Position numbers and translations under genes: made by a program. DNA of 52,749 bases from Pelomonas aquatica. Lineage in GTDB: Bacteria; Pseudomonadota; Gammaproteobacteria; Burkholderiales; Burkholderiaceae_C. Below the pieces are notes generated by a model. The model did not search any database. It saw only the letters and a program-made list of their open reading frames with translations, and was not told the origin of the DNA. The DNA is taken from positions 1 to 52,749 of the forward strand of contig NZ_JAPPUW010000030.1 in assembly GCF_026712205.1 (NCBI RefSeq), written 5' to 3'. This document shows positions 1 through 7,760 of this stretch, one piece after another; position 1 is the first letter of the stretch, and each line of letters opens with the position of its first letter.

Positions 1-1
1 C

Positions 2-115
2 GCCGTCCAGGACACCCTCGCTGCCGGGCTCGTCCAACTGGAAGCGGATCCCATCCGAACCCAGTCCATGACTGGATTCAAATGGATAACTTCTATACGT
101 TTGAACGCGAGTTAG
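2..115 (+). CDS. C-terminal end of an unidentified gene, cut by the left edge
   Basis: An open frame enters from the left edge and ends at TAG (113-115), two bases before the stop of the convergent alkB gene. The visible 37 codons read through AVQDTLAAGLVQLEADPIR and end ITSIRLNAS. The last 15 or so codons are AT-richer than the surroundings, as is common in acquired or insertion-sequence genes. No family could be recognised from this fragment. Another frame is also open here, so even the reading frame is uncertain. Confidence 0.3.
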   Translation, partial: AVQDTLAAGLVQLEADPIRTQSMTGFKWITSIRLNAS

Positions 116-117
116 TA

Positions 118-1311
118 TCAGGCCTCGACGCGGGTGTCGCCGTAGCGTTCGCGCAGCGCCTGCTGCCGGCGTGGATCGAGATTGACCCGGTCGAGGTCGC
201 CTGCGACGTGCGGCAGGGCCAGCAGCCGCGGGTCCATCACCTTGAACCACAGCCAGGGCAGGTAGGACAGCGGGAACATGCCGAAATAGCCGCTGGGCAG
301 CCGGGGCAGGTCGGCGAAATCGCGCAGCGACTGATAGCGCCGCGAGGGCCTGGCGTGGTGGTCGGAATGCCGCTGCAGATGGAATAGCGCGAGATTCGTG
401 ACGAGGTGGTTGGTGTTCCAGGAGTGGTGCGGCTTCGGCGTCTCGTAGCCGCCGCCCGGCTCGCGGGCGCGCAGCAGGCCGTAGTGCTCGACATAGTTGG
501 CCGAGGTGAGCTGCCACCAGGCGACCAGGTTGTGCACGGCCAGGAAGGGCAGCATCACCCAGCCGAAGGCGATGACCAGGCCGAGCTGCAGCGCGATGGT
601 GATGGCATAGCTCTGCAGGATGGTATTGCCGGCGCTCCAGGCGGGCCGGCCCAGCTGCGCCAGCCGCTCGCGCTCCAGCCGCCAGGCCCGGCTCACGCCG
701 CCCGGCAGCTCGCGCAGGGCGAAGCGGTAGATGCTCTCGCCCATGCGGGCGCTCGCATGGTCTTGCGGCGTGCACACGCTGCGGTGGTGGCCGCGGCCAT
801 GTTCGACGGTGAAGTGCCCATAGGCGGGCACCGCCAGCACCAGGCGCGCGAGCCACTGCTCCCAGGGGTTGTGCTTGTGCCCCAGTTCGTGTCCGGTGTT
901 GATGCCCAGGCCCGAGTCGGTGCCGGCGACGTAGGCGAACATCAGCAGCGCCCACCACGACAGCGCATGCGTGCCGACCCACCAGGCGCAACCCATCAGC
1001 GCGACCAGATGCAGCGGGACGGTGATCCAGGTCAGCCAGCGGTAGTAGCGATCTGCTTCGAGCTGCGGGACGACAGCCTCGGGCGGATTGCTCGGGTCTT
1101 CGCCGATCAGCGCGTCCAGCAGCGGCATCAGGCCGTAGCTGATGAGCAGGGGCAGGCCGAGCGCGATCTCGCGCCCTGTCGCGGCATGGGCGGCCATGCC
1201 CACGAAGGGCAACAGGGGGTAGGCGACCGAAAGCAGCCACCAGGCGCGTTTGCGGTCCCGGTACTCGACGCGTCCGAGTTGCGGGTCGACGGCGACATAG
1301 ATCCTGGGCAT
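118..1311 (-). CDS. alkB: Alkane 1-monooxygenase (AlkB-type membrane di-iron hydroxylase)
   Basis: Integral-membrane non-heme di-iron enzyme that oxidises medium-chain n-alkanes to 1-alkanols, using electrons from rubredoxin and its reductase. The 397-residue protein carries all family histidine motifs in order: HELGHKH at 141-147, EHGRGHH at 170-176, NYVEHYG at 272-278 and LQRHSDHH at 312-319. Several hydrophobic stretches precede and separate them. I chose the ATG at 1311 because GGGAGG lies nine bases upstream; an in-frame ATG nine codons earlier lacks such a site. No rubredoxin or alkane regulator lies next to it, so electron donors must be encoded elsewhere. Family assignment is firm; the actual substrate range (alkane, fatty acid or xylene-type) is inferred. 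Confidence 0.93.
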   Translation of the reverse strand: MPRIYVAVDPQLGRVEYRDRKRAWWLLSVAYPLLPFVGMAAHAATGREIALGLPLLISYGLMPLLDALIGEDPSNPPEAVVPQLEADRYYRWLTWITVPLHLVALMGCAWWVGTHALSWWALLMFAYVAGTDSGLGINTGHELGHKHNPWEQWLARLVLAVPAYGHFTVEHGRGHHRSVCTPQDHASARMGESIYRFALRELPGGVSRAWRLERERLAQLGRPAWSAGNTILQSYAITIALQLGLVIAFGWVMLPFLAVHNLVAWWQLTSANYVEHYGLLRAREPGGGYETPKPHHSWNTNHLVTNLALFHLQRHSDHHARPSRRYQSLRDFADLPRLPSGYFGMFPLSYLPWLWFKVMDPRLLALPHVAGDLDRVNLDPRRQQALRERYGDTRVEA

Positions 1312-1441
1312 CGCGCAAGTCCTCCCATCCGCAGCCATCGCCGGGCGAAGGCCGCATCGGCGGATGGTACGCGCCCCGGCAAGCGGCGGAAAACCTGGCG
1401 TGCGACGACGCTATCGACCGCGCCGCTGCCCTTGGCGGCGC

Positions 1442-1831
1442 TCAGCGCCAGCGGCGCGGGCCGTCGTCGTGATCCCGTTCCCAATGCTCGTGGCGCTCGT
1501 GCTCGCGGCGCTCTTCCCAACGCTCTTCCCAACGCTCTTCCCAGCGCTCGCGGCTCCGCTCCCAGCGGCGTTCACCGTAGGCGGGTTCGTACACCACCCG
1601 GGGCGCGGGTGCGTAGTAGACCTCGCGTTCCACATAGCGGGGTGCCGGTATGTACGCCACCGGTGGCGGCGCGTAGTAGACCGGCACGGGCTCCACATAG
1701 CTGCCATCAGACACCACGACGCCGCTGACCGGCAGGCTGATGCCGATGGACCAGTGCGTGCCGGCCTGGGCGGCGCTGGCACCGAAAAGCGCGGCGCCGA
1801 CGAGCGCGGCGGCAAGGAAAGGACGACGCAT
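1442..1831 (-). CDS. Small secreted Pro/Tyr-rich protein with Arg/Glu repeats
   Basis: A 129-residue protein with a clear Sec signal peptide (MRRPFLAAALVG to about AQA at residue 22). Next comes a Pro-Val-Tyr segment with PVPVYYAPPP-like repeats, resembling the PXPV repeat proteins common in Burkholderiales. The tail is strongly charged, built of WEER repeats and ending in a His/Asp/Arg-rich stretch. GGAGG sits seven bases before the chosen ATG, which excludes a longer in-frame extension upstream. Likely periplasmic or surface-exposed. The function is unknown; the charged tail could bind metals or polyanions, but that is a guess. Confidence 0.72.
   Translation of the reverse strand: MRRPFLAAALVGAALFGASAAQAGTHWSIGISLPVSGVVVSDGSYVEPVPVYYAPPPVAYIPAPRYVEREVYYAPAPRVVYEPAYGERRWERSRERWEERWEERWEERREHERHEHWERDHDDGPRRWR
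1509..1544. repeat. 12-bp tandem repeat, three copies, inside the secreted repeat protein
   Basis: The unit CGCTCTTCCCAA occurs at 1509-1520 and 1521-1532, and a third copy at 1533-1544 differs in its last base. Read on the minus strand it encodes the WEER repeats. The unit length is a multiple of three, so copy-number change would lengthen or shorten the protein without a frameshift. Confidence 0.85.
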
Positions 1832-2130
1832 GATGGAGCCTCCGGTAGAGCCAAAACAGCAGGTCTTGACCGAACAACGGAGGATTCCTCCGAGCGTTGA
1901 CGGGCCGCCGCGCGCAGTTGTTAGCGGGTGTGATGTGCGGCAGGGGTGGGTCGGCCGCGGGGGCGGCCTCGCTGATCCGCCATGCCGTGGAGCACCTGCG
2001 GGGCGGGTGAACCGCGTGGCGTGCGCCGGCAAACGATGGCAGCATGCGCCCGTCCCGGCCGGCGGTATGCCGCGGGCGCGGGACGTCCAGCCCCCACGAG
2101 GGGCCCATTGATTCACGCAAGAGGGAACTC
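1832..2130. other. Divergent intergenic region between the secreted repeat protein and aqpZ
   Basis: About 300 bases without a supportable gene. A short hairpin (CGGAGG, loop ATT, CCTCCG; 1878-1892) lies in what would be the leader of the minus-strand gene. A Shine-Dalgarno-like GAGGGA precedes aqpZ at 2121-2126. No clear sigma-70 promoter could be picked out by eye. Confidence 0.5.
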
Positions 2131-2820
2131 ATGAAAAGGTATGCAGCAGAGTTTGTCGGCACGTTCTGGCTGGTTCTGGGCGGCTGCGGCAGCGCCGTGC
2201 TGGCGGCGGCATTCCCGCAGCTGGGCATCGGCTTCGCCGGCGTGGCACTGGCTTTCGGCCTGACCGTGCTGACGATGGCCTTCGCCATCGGCCACATCTC
2301 GGGTTGCCATCTCAACCCGGCCGTGTCGGTCGGGCTGTGGGCGGGCGGCCGCTTCGCGACCAAGGACCTGCTGCCCTATATCGTGGCCCAGGTGCTGGGC
2401 GGCGTCGTCGCGGGCGGCGTGCTGTTCCTGATCGCATCGGGCAAGCCCGGCTTCGAGGTGGCCGGCGGCTTCGCGTCCAACGGCTTCGGCGCGCATTCGC
2501 CCGGCGGCTACAGCATGCAGGCCGCGTTCGCCTGCGAGGTCGTCATGACGGCGATGTTCCTCGTCATCATCCTGGGCGCCACCGACGTGCGCGCGCCGGC
2601 GGGCTTCGCGCCCATCGCCATCGGCCTGGGGCTGACGCTGATCCACCTGATCAGCATCCCCGTCACCAACACCTCGGTGAACCCGGCGCGCAGCACCGGC
2701 GTGGCGCTGTATGTCGGCGGCTGGGCCGTCGAGCAGCTGTGGCTGTTCTGGGTCGCGCCCATCGCCGGCGCGCTGCTGGGCGCCGGCGTCTATCGCTTCA
2801 TCGGCAAGTCCGGCGACTGA
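2131..2820 (+). CDS. aqpZ: Aquaporin Z
   Basis: Inner-membrane water channel of 229 residues, the usual length for AqpZ. Both half-helix NPA motifs are present (LNPAVS at 62-64 and VNPARS at 184-186). The selectivity-filter residues of water-specific channels can be assigned as F42, H172, T181 and R187; the surrounding [17 protein letters not shown] segment is very close to the E. coli protein. This argues for water rather than glycerol. The start follows GAGGGA by five bases. The gene stands alone, divergent from the repeat-protein gene. Confidence 0.95.
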   Translation: MKRYAAEFVGTFWLVLGGCGSAVLAAAFPQLGIGFAGVALAFGLTVLTMAFAIGHISGCHLNPAVSVGLWAGGRFATKDLLPYIVAQVLGGVVAGGVLFLIASGKPGFEVAGGFASNGFGAHSPGGYSMQAAFACEVVMTAMFLVIILGATDVRAPAGFAPIAIGLGLTLIHLISIPVTNTSVNPARSTGVALYVGGWAVEQLWLFWVAPIAGALLGAGVYRFIGKSGD

Positions 2821-2884
2821 GCGCCGCGGCGCGCCGGGCCCGAGGCGAGAAGCGGGAGTTTGCCTGGGCTGCGCGTGAATCCAG

Positions 2885-2968
2885 ATGACGGTGCTGACAT
2901 TTCAAGGCTATCTCAACAACATGGCGCGGGCTGCCGTGGCGCGCCAGGTTGAACTGGCCAAAGGTTGA
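2885..2968 (+). CDS. Possible 27-residue peptide overlapping the next reading frame
   Basis: A short ATG-initiated frame encodes MTVLTFQGYLNNMARAAVAR plus seven more residues, with codon choice like that of neighbouring genes. Its TGA (2966-2968) overlaps a TTG (2965) that opens the frame of the next hypothetical protein, an arrangement typical of translational coupling. There is no clear ribosome binding site, and at this length chance is a real alternative. Confidence 0.22.
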   Translation: MTVLTFQGYLNNMARAAVARQVELAKG

Positions 2969-2997
2969 TCCACGCTGAACGAGCAGACCGCAACACC

Positions 2998-3219
2998 ATG
3001 CCTGAAATCAAGAACCGCACGATGCTCATCGCCATCCAGGCCGTTGCTGCGCACATCCGTGCCATGCGGGAGGAACTCGCCGATGGCGATGCCGACGCTG
3101 AGGACTATGTGTTGCTTGAGCAGGCCGTCGAGGCAGCAGAGGATCTCGAGCGTGCCTATGACGCGGAGGCGCGGACCGTTCTCAACATGCCGCCCTACGA
3201 CGATTTGGTGGGGGGCTGA
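2998..3219 (+). CDS. Small hypothetical acidic helical protein
   Basis: A 73-residue protein from the ATG at 2998, or 84 residues from a TTG at 2965. It is rich in Ala, Glu and Asp, with no signal peptide or membrane segment, and looks almost wholly helical (IAIQAVAAHIRAMREEL, then an acidic stretch). I do not recognise a family. It sits alone between aqpZ and cstA, with a weak GAGCAG upstream. Codon use fits the neighbourhood, which is the main reason for calling it a gene. Confidence 0.5.
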   Translation: MPEIKNRTMLIAIQAVAAHIRAMREELADGDADAEDYVLLEQAVEAAEDLERAYDAEARTVLNMPPYDDLVGG

Positions 3220-3356
3220 TTCCGGGTTGACCCTTAGGTGATCCCGCGCGCGTGTCCCGCGTGGCATGCACGATGCGAGTTGGTGCGCAATTTTCGAGAC
3301 TTGCACCACGGTCGCGCGCCACCTTCGATGCGTGCACCGCATCGGAGACAAGCCTC

Positions 3357-5423
3357 ATGCAGAACCTGCGCCGCCATCTCATGTGGGCGGGCGTTGCCAT
3401 CCTCGGCGCCGCTTCCCTCGCCACCGTGGCCCTGAGCCGCGGCGAGGCGATCAGCGCGCTGTGGGTCGTGGCCGCCGCCCTGTGCACCTACCTGATCGCC
3501 TACCGCTACTACAGCCTCTTCATCGCCGACAAGGTGCTGGGGCTGGACGCCAGGCGCCAGACGCCGGCCTGGAAGTACAACGACGGCCTGGACTACGTGC
3601 CCACCAACAAGCACGTGCTCTACGGCCACCACTTCGCGGCGATTGCCGGCGCCGGCCCGCTGGTCGGCCCCGTGCTGGCGGCGCAGATGGGCTATCTGCC
3701 CGGCCTGCTGTGGATCCTGGCCGGCGTCGTCTTCGCCGGCGCGGTGCAGGACTTCATCGTGCTGTTCATCTCCACGCGCCGCGACGGCCGGTCGCTGGGC
3801 GACCTCGTCAAGCAGGAGATGGGCACGGTGCCCGGCCTGATCGCGTTGTTCGGCGCCTTCATGATCATGATCATCATCCTCGCGGTGCTGGCGCTGATCG
3901 TCGTGAAGGCGCTGGCCGATTCGCCGTGGGGCACGTTCACGGTGGCGGCCACCATCCCGGTCGCGCTCTTCATGGGCGTCTACCTGCGCTTCATCCGGCC
4001 GGGCCGCATCGGCGAGGTGTCGGTCATCGGCTTCGTGCTGCTGATGGCGGCCATCTTCGGCGGCCAGGCCGTGAGCGAGAGCGCCACGCTGGCGCCGCTG
4101 TTCACGTTCACGCCGGTGCAACTGGTGTGGGCGCTGATCGGCTACGGCTTCGTCGCCGCCTGCATCCCGGTGTGGCTGCTGCTCGCGCCGCGCGACTACC
4201 TCAGCACCTTCCTGAAGATCGGCACCATCGTCGCGCTGGCCATCGGCATCGTCATCGTCGCGCCGCCGCTGAAGATGCCGGCGCTGACGCAGTTCGCCAC
4301 CGGCGGCGGCCCGGTCTGGGCGGGCAACCTCTTCCCCTTCCTGTTCGTCACCATCGCCTGCGGTGCGGTGTCGGGCTTCCACGCGCTGATCTCGTCGGGC
4401 ACGTCGCCCAAGCTGCTCGAGAACGAGACCCATGCCCGCTACATCGGCTACGGCGGCATGCTGGCCGAGAGCTTCGTCGCGGTGATGGCGCTGGTCGCGG
4501 CCTCCTGCATCGAGCCCGGCGTCTACTTCGCGATGAACAGCCCGGCCGCCGTCGTCGGCAAGGACGCGGCCACCGTCGCGCAGACGCTGTCCACCTGGGG
4601 CTTCGTCATCACGCCCGACATGCTGACGCAGGCGGCGGCCGATGTCGGCGAGAAGACCATCCTGGCCCGCGCCGGCGGCGCGCCGACGCTGGCCGTCGGC
4701 ATGGCCGAGATCCTGCACCAGGTGGTGGGCGGCAAGGCGCTGATGGCCTTCTGGTACCACTTCGCCATCCTGTTCGAGGCGCTGTTCATCCTGACGGCCG
4801 TGGATGCCGGCACGCGCGCCGGCCGCTTCATGCTGCAGGACCTGCTGGGCAGCTTCGTGCCCTCGCTCAAGCGTACCGAGAACTGGGTCGCCAACCTGAT
4901 CGCCACCGGCCTGTGCGTGGCGGCCTGGGGCTACTTCCTCTACCAGGGCGTCGTCGACCCGCTGGGCGGCATCAACACGCTGTGGCCGCTGTTCGGCATC
5001 GCCAACCAGATGCTGGCCGCCGTCGCGCTGCTGCTCGGCACCGTCGTCATCTTCAAGATGAAGAAGGACCGCTACGCCTGGGTCACGGCCGTGCCGGCCG
5101 CCTGGCTGCTGGCCTGCACGATGACGGCCGGCTGGCTGAAGATCTTCTCGGCCGACCCCAAGCTCGGCTTCCTGGCCCATGCCGACAAATACGCCGCGGC
5201 CATCGCCGAAGGCAAGGTGCTGGCGCCGGCCAAGACGCTGGCCGCGATGTCGCGCGTCGTCTTCAACGACAGGCTCGACGCGGCGCTGTGCGCCCTCTTC
5301 ATGGGCGTGGTGCTGAGCGTGCTGGTCTACAGCGTGAAGGCCGTGCTGGCCGCGCGCCGCAACGGCCGGCCGACGACGCAGGAAGCCGCCTTCGTGCCGC
5401 TGCCGGCCGGCCAGCATGCTTGA
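3357..5423 (+). CDS. cstA: Carbon starvation protein CstA (pyruvate/peptide transporter)
   Basis: A polytopic inner-membrane transporter of 688 residues, the normal CstA length. The family hallmarks are the motif LDYVPTNKHVLYGHHFAAIAG and GPLVGPVLAAQMGYLP near the N-terminus. The C-terminal half contains VDAGTRAGRF and IANQMLAAVAL. CstA/BtsT proteins import pyruvate and have been linked to peptide use during carbon limitation. The start was set at ATG 3357 because family members begin just before the first membrane segment; the open frame continues upstream without family-like sequence. It overlaps the downstream ybdD gene by eight bases, the classical pair. Confidence 0.94.
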   Translation: MQNLRRHLMWAGVAILGAASLATVALSRGEAISALWVVAAALCTYLIAYRYYSLFIADKVLGLDARRQTPAWKYNDGLDYVPTNKHVLYGHHFAAIAGAGPLVGPVLAAQMGYLPGLLWILAGVVFAGAVQDFIVLFISTRRDGRSLGDLVKQEMGTVPGLIALFGAFMIMIIILAVLALIVVKALADSPWGTFTVAATIPVALFMGVYLRFIRPGRIGEVSVIGFVLLMAAIFGGQAVSESATLAPLFTFTPVQLVWALIGYGFVAACIPVWLLLAPRDYLSTFLKIGTIVALAIGIVIVAPPLKMPALTQFATGGGPVWAGNLFPFLFVTIACGAVSGFHALISSGTSPKLLENETHARYIGYGGMLAESFVAVMALVAASCIEPGVYFAMNSPAAVVGKDAATVAQTLSTWGFVITPDMLTQAAADVGEKTILARAGGAPTLAVGMAEILHQVVGGKALMAFWYHFAILFEALFILTAVDAGTRAGRFMLQDLLGSFVPSLKRTENWVANLIATGLCVAAWGYFLYQGVVDPLGGINTLWPLFGIANQMLAAVALLLGTVVIFKMKKDRYAWVTAVPAAWLLACTMTAGWLKIFSADPKLGFLAHADKYAAAIAEGKVLAPAKTLAAMSRVVFNDRLDAALCALFMGVVLSVLVYSVKAVLAARRNGRPTTQEAAFVPLPAGQHA

Positions 5424-5616
5424 GCTGCGCGAGCTGGCCCAGGCCGGCCGCTACCTGACGCGGAGCCTGCGCCTGATGGTGGGCGTGCCGGACTACGGCA
5501 GCTATCTGGCCCACCACCAGGCCACGCACCCGGAGCGGCCGGCGATGAGCTACGAGGAGTTCTTCAGGGAGCGCCAGGCGGCGCGCTACAGCGCGCGCGT
5601 CGGCAAGTGCTGCTGA
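5416..5616 (+). CDS. ybdD: YbdD/YjiX family small protein partnered with CstA
   Basis: A 66-residue protein with the family's VGVPDYGSYLAHH motif, then the MSYEEFFRERQAARY segment and a Cys-containing end (KCC). YbdD/YjiX proteins are encoded directly after cstA/btsT and are needed for pyruvate transport by the partner in Enterobacteria. The eight-base overlap with cstA implies translational coupling. No other open frame on this stretch competes. Confidence 0.9.
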   Translation: MLELRELAQAGRYLTRSLRLMVGVPDYGSYLAHHQATHPERPAMSYEEFFRERQAARYSARVGKCC

Positions 5617-5624
5617 GTGGTATT

Positions 5625-5655
5625 GGCCGTCCTTGCAAAGGACCGAAAGACGGCC
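5625..5655. terminator. Hairpin in the convergent cstA-ybdD / amiC gap
   Basis: Two nested or alternative stems are visible: GTCCTT-GCA-AAGGAC (5629-5643), and outer arms GGCCGTC (5625-5631) with GACGGCC (5649-5655). Its place between two convergent genes suggests a bidirectional transcription end. There is no long T-run on either side, so the strength is uncertain. Confidence 0.45.
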
Positions 5656-5676
5656 GGCAAAGACGCTCGCAATGAT

Positions 5677-7062
5677 TCACAGCGTCGTACTGCGCCGCCT
5701 CGCCATCGGCGGGTTCTTGCCGAAGTATTTCGCGATGCCCGAGGCCAGCGCGTCGACGAGCTGGTCCTGGTAGTCCGGGTCGCGCAGCTTCTTCTCCTCG
5801 TCGGGGTTGGAGATGAAGGCCGTCTCGACCAGGATGCTGGGAATGTCGGGCGCCTTCAGCACCGCGAAGCCGGCCTGCTCGACGCGGGCCTTGTGCAGCT
5901 TGCCGACCTTGCCGATCTGGCTCAGCACCTCGCCGCCGAGCTTGAGGCTGTCCTTGATCTGGGCCGTGGTGCTCATGTCGAGCAGCGCGCGCAGCACGTT
6001 GGCGTCCTTGGTGGCCGCGCCGACGTTGACGCCGCCGACCATGTCGGCCGCGTTCTCGCGGTCGGCCATCCAGCGCGCGGCGGCGCTGGTCGCGGCGCCG
6101 TCGCTGAGCACGAAGACCGATGCGCCGCGCGCCTGCGGCGTGATGAAGGCGTCGGCGTGGATGGACACGAAGAGGTCGGCCTGCACGCGCCTGGCCTTGC
6201 GCACGCGCTCCTGCAGCGGCACGAAGAAGTCGGCGTCGCGCGTCATCAGCACGCGGATGTTGGGGTTGGCGGTCAGGCGCTCGCGCAGCTTGTGGGCGAC
6301 GGCCAGCACCACGTCCTTCTCGCGCAGGCCCGAGGGGCCGATGGCGCCGGGGTCTTCGCCGCCATGGCCGGGGTCGAGCGCGATGATGATGAGGCTGTCG
6401 ATGCGCGGCTCGGCGGCCGGGGCGGGGAACGGTGCCGGCACGGGCTTGGACGCCGCGGCGACCGGCGGCAGCGGTGCGGGCAGGGGCGCCGATGCGGGCG
6501 GTGCCGGCGGGCGCTCGATCTTCTGGATCAGCTCGCCGAGCGCGTCGTTGACGGCGCTGGCCGCGGCCTCGGCGCGATGGGCCGGAGAGGTGGGGGCGGC
6601 GGGCGCCTTCTCGCGGTCCTGCACCAGGGCCAGCAGCGGGTCGGGCTGGGACTGGGGGTAGAGGTCGAAGACGAGGCGGTGCCTGTAGGCGGCCACCGGC
6701 GTCAGCGTGAAGATCTGCGGCGCCACGGGCTGGCGCAGGTCCAGCACGATGCGCACGACGGTGGGCGTGTTCTGGCCGACGCGCACGCCGGCGATGTAGG
6801 GGTCGTCGGGCCTGACCTTGCCGATCAGCTCGCGCAGCCCCGGGCTCAGGTCCAGGCCTTCGATGTCGATGACGAGGCGGTGCGGCGACTCGACGAGGAA
6901 GTGCCGGGCCAGCAGCGGCCGGTCGGACTCCAGCGTCACGCGCGTGTAGTCCTGCGCGGGCCAGACGCGCACGGCGACGATGCTGGCCTGGCTGGTCGCG
7001 GCCAGCGTGTCGGGGGCCTTCAGCAGCAGCGCGAGCAGGCCGACGGAGTCGCGGCGCCTCAT
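5677..7062 (-). CDS. amiC: N-acetylmuramoyl-L-alanine amidase with AMIN domain (AmiC type)
   Basis: A periplasmic zinc amidase of 461 residues that cleaves the septal peptidoglycan stem peptide from MurNAc during cell separation. Residues 1-22 form an export signal. An AMIN domain (about 28-135) targets the septum, a Pro/Ala-rich linker runs from about 137 to 220, and the Amidase_3 domain fills the rest. Zinc and catalytic residues are visible as H233 (DPGHGG), E248, H302 (SIHADA) and E413 (VETAF). The ATG overlaps the tsaE stop by four bases, so the two genes are probably cotranslated. AmiC-like enzymes are usually switched on by an EnvC/NlpD partner, not encoded here. Confidence 0.94.
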   Translation of the reverse strand: MRRRDSVGLLALLLKAPDTLAATSQASIVAVRVWPAQDYTRVTLESDRPLLARHFLVESPHRLVIDIEGLDLSPGLRELIGKVRPDDPYIAGVRVGQNTPTVVRIVLDLRQPVAPQIFTLTPVAAYRHRLVFDLYPQSQPDPLLALVQDREKAPAAPTSPAHRAEAAASAVNDALGELIQKIERPPAPPASAPLPAPLPPVAAASKPVPAPFPAPAAEPRIDSLIIIALDPGHGGEDPGAIGPSGLREKDVVLAVAHKLRERLTANPNIRVLMTRDADFFVPLQERVRKARRVQADLFVSIHADAFITPQARGASVFVLSDGAATSAAARWMADRENAADMVGGVNVGAATKDANVLRALLDMSTTAQIKDSLKLGGEVLSQIGKVGKLHKARVEQAGFAVLKAPDIPSILVETAFISNPDEEKKLRDPDYQDQLVDALASGIAKYFGKNPPMARRRSTTL

Positions 7063-7556
7063 TCAACGGCTCCGACGAGGCGCGCATCACCCACGGCCCG
7101 CACGCGGCGGCTGTCGTCGGGCATCAGCTCGATGAAGAGCTGCAGGTCGGCGGGCGGCAGTTGGCCGGCCTTCTCGGGCCATTCGCAGAGCTTGAGGCCG
7201 GGCGCGGCGAACACGTCGCGGAAGCCCGCGTCCTCCCACTCGCGCGGGTCGCCGAAGCGGTAGAAGTCGAAATGGTTCGCCGTGCCCGCGCCGCCGGGCA
7301 GTTCGTAGCTTTCCATGACGGCATAGCTCGGGCTCTTGATGCGGCCCTCGACGCCGAGCGCCCGCAGCAGCAGGCGCACGAAGGTGGTCTTGCCGGCGCC
7401 GAGCGGGCCATGCAGCTCGATGAGGGCGTTGGGGGCGGGGAGCAGGGCCGCCGCGAGCTTTTCGGCGGTGGCCTGGGCCGTGGCCTCGTCGGGCCACGAC
7501 AGCCTCAGTTCGGTGACCAAGCGCTCGCCACCGCTAGCAACACTCTCACTCATCAA
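7059..7556 (-). CDS. tsaE: tRNA t6A biosynthesis ATPase TsaE
   Basis: A P-loop ATPase that works with TsaB, TsaC and TsaD to make the N6-threonylcarbamoyladenosine modification at position 37 of ANN-decoding tRNAs. The 165-residue protein has Walker A GPLGAGKTT at 50-58 and the family segments SPSYAVMESYE and HFDFYRFGDPREWEDAGF. It is the first gene of the tsaE-amiC pair and is divergent from queG, another tRNA-modification gene. Codons 13-19 (VTELRLS) fall in an inverted repeat shared with the queG leader. Confidence 0.94.
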   Translation of the reverse strand: MMSESVASGGERLVTELRLSWPDEATAQATAEKLAAALLPAPNALIELHGPLGAGKTTFVRLLLRALGVEGRIKSPSYAVMESYELPGGAGTANHFDFYRFGDPREWEDAGFRDVFAAPGLKLCEWPEKAGQLPPADLQLFIELMPDDSRRVRAVGDARLVGAVE

Positions 7557-7739
7557 TCAACGCATCCCACGTCGAACATCCGGTTGACTCCTGTAGCGCT
7601 ACACACCCGATTGGGCCGCCCTGCCACACCCTGGCGGCGTTGCTCCGCCTTGCGGGCGCGAGCCCGCAGCGTTGTCGCGCCTTGCCAGGCTGCGGCAGCG
7701 CAGCCCTCTCGGGCACGTCTGGTCACCGAACTGAGGCTG
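7500..7739. repeat. 20-bp perfect inverted repeat spanning tsaE start and queG leader
   Basis: The arm at 7720-7739 is the exact reverse complement of 7500-7519, with 200 bases between. The left arm lies within tsaE codons 13-19; the right arm is non-coding and ends 21 bases before the queG start. A copy of a coding segment, inverted and placed in the leader of the divergent gene, suggests a local inverted duplication or recombination scar. Confidence 0.85.
7651..7668. other. GC-rich hairpin in the tsaE-queG intergenic region
   Basis: A perfect seven-base stem (TGCGGGC, loop GCGA, GCCCGCA) sits in the roughly 200-base divergent gap. It has no T-run in either direction, so it is more like a short interspersed palindromic element than a terminator. 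Confidence 0.5.
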
Positions 7740-7760
7740 GGTTTCTAAAATCGGCGACAA

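Noticed and set aside
118-1338. Longer AlkB start at 1338
   Set aside because: No ribosome binding site there, whereas GGGAGG is well placed before ATG 1311.
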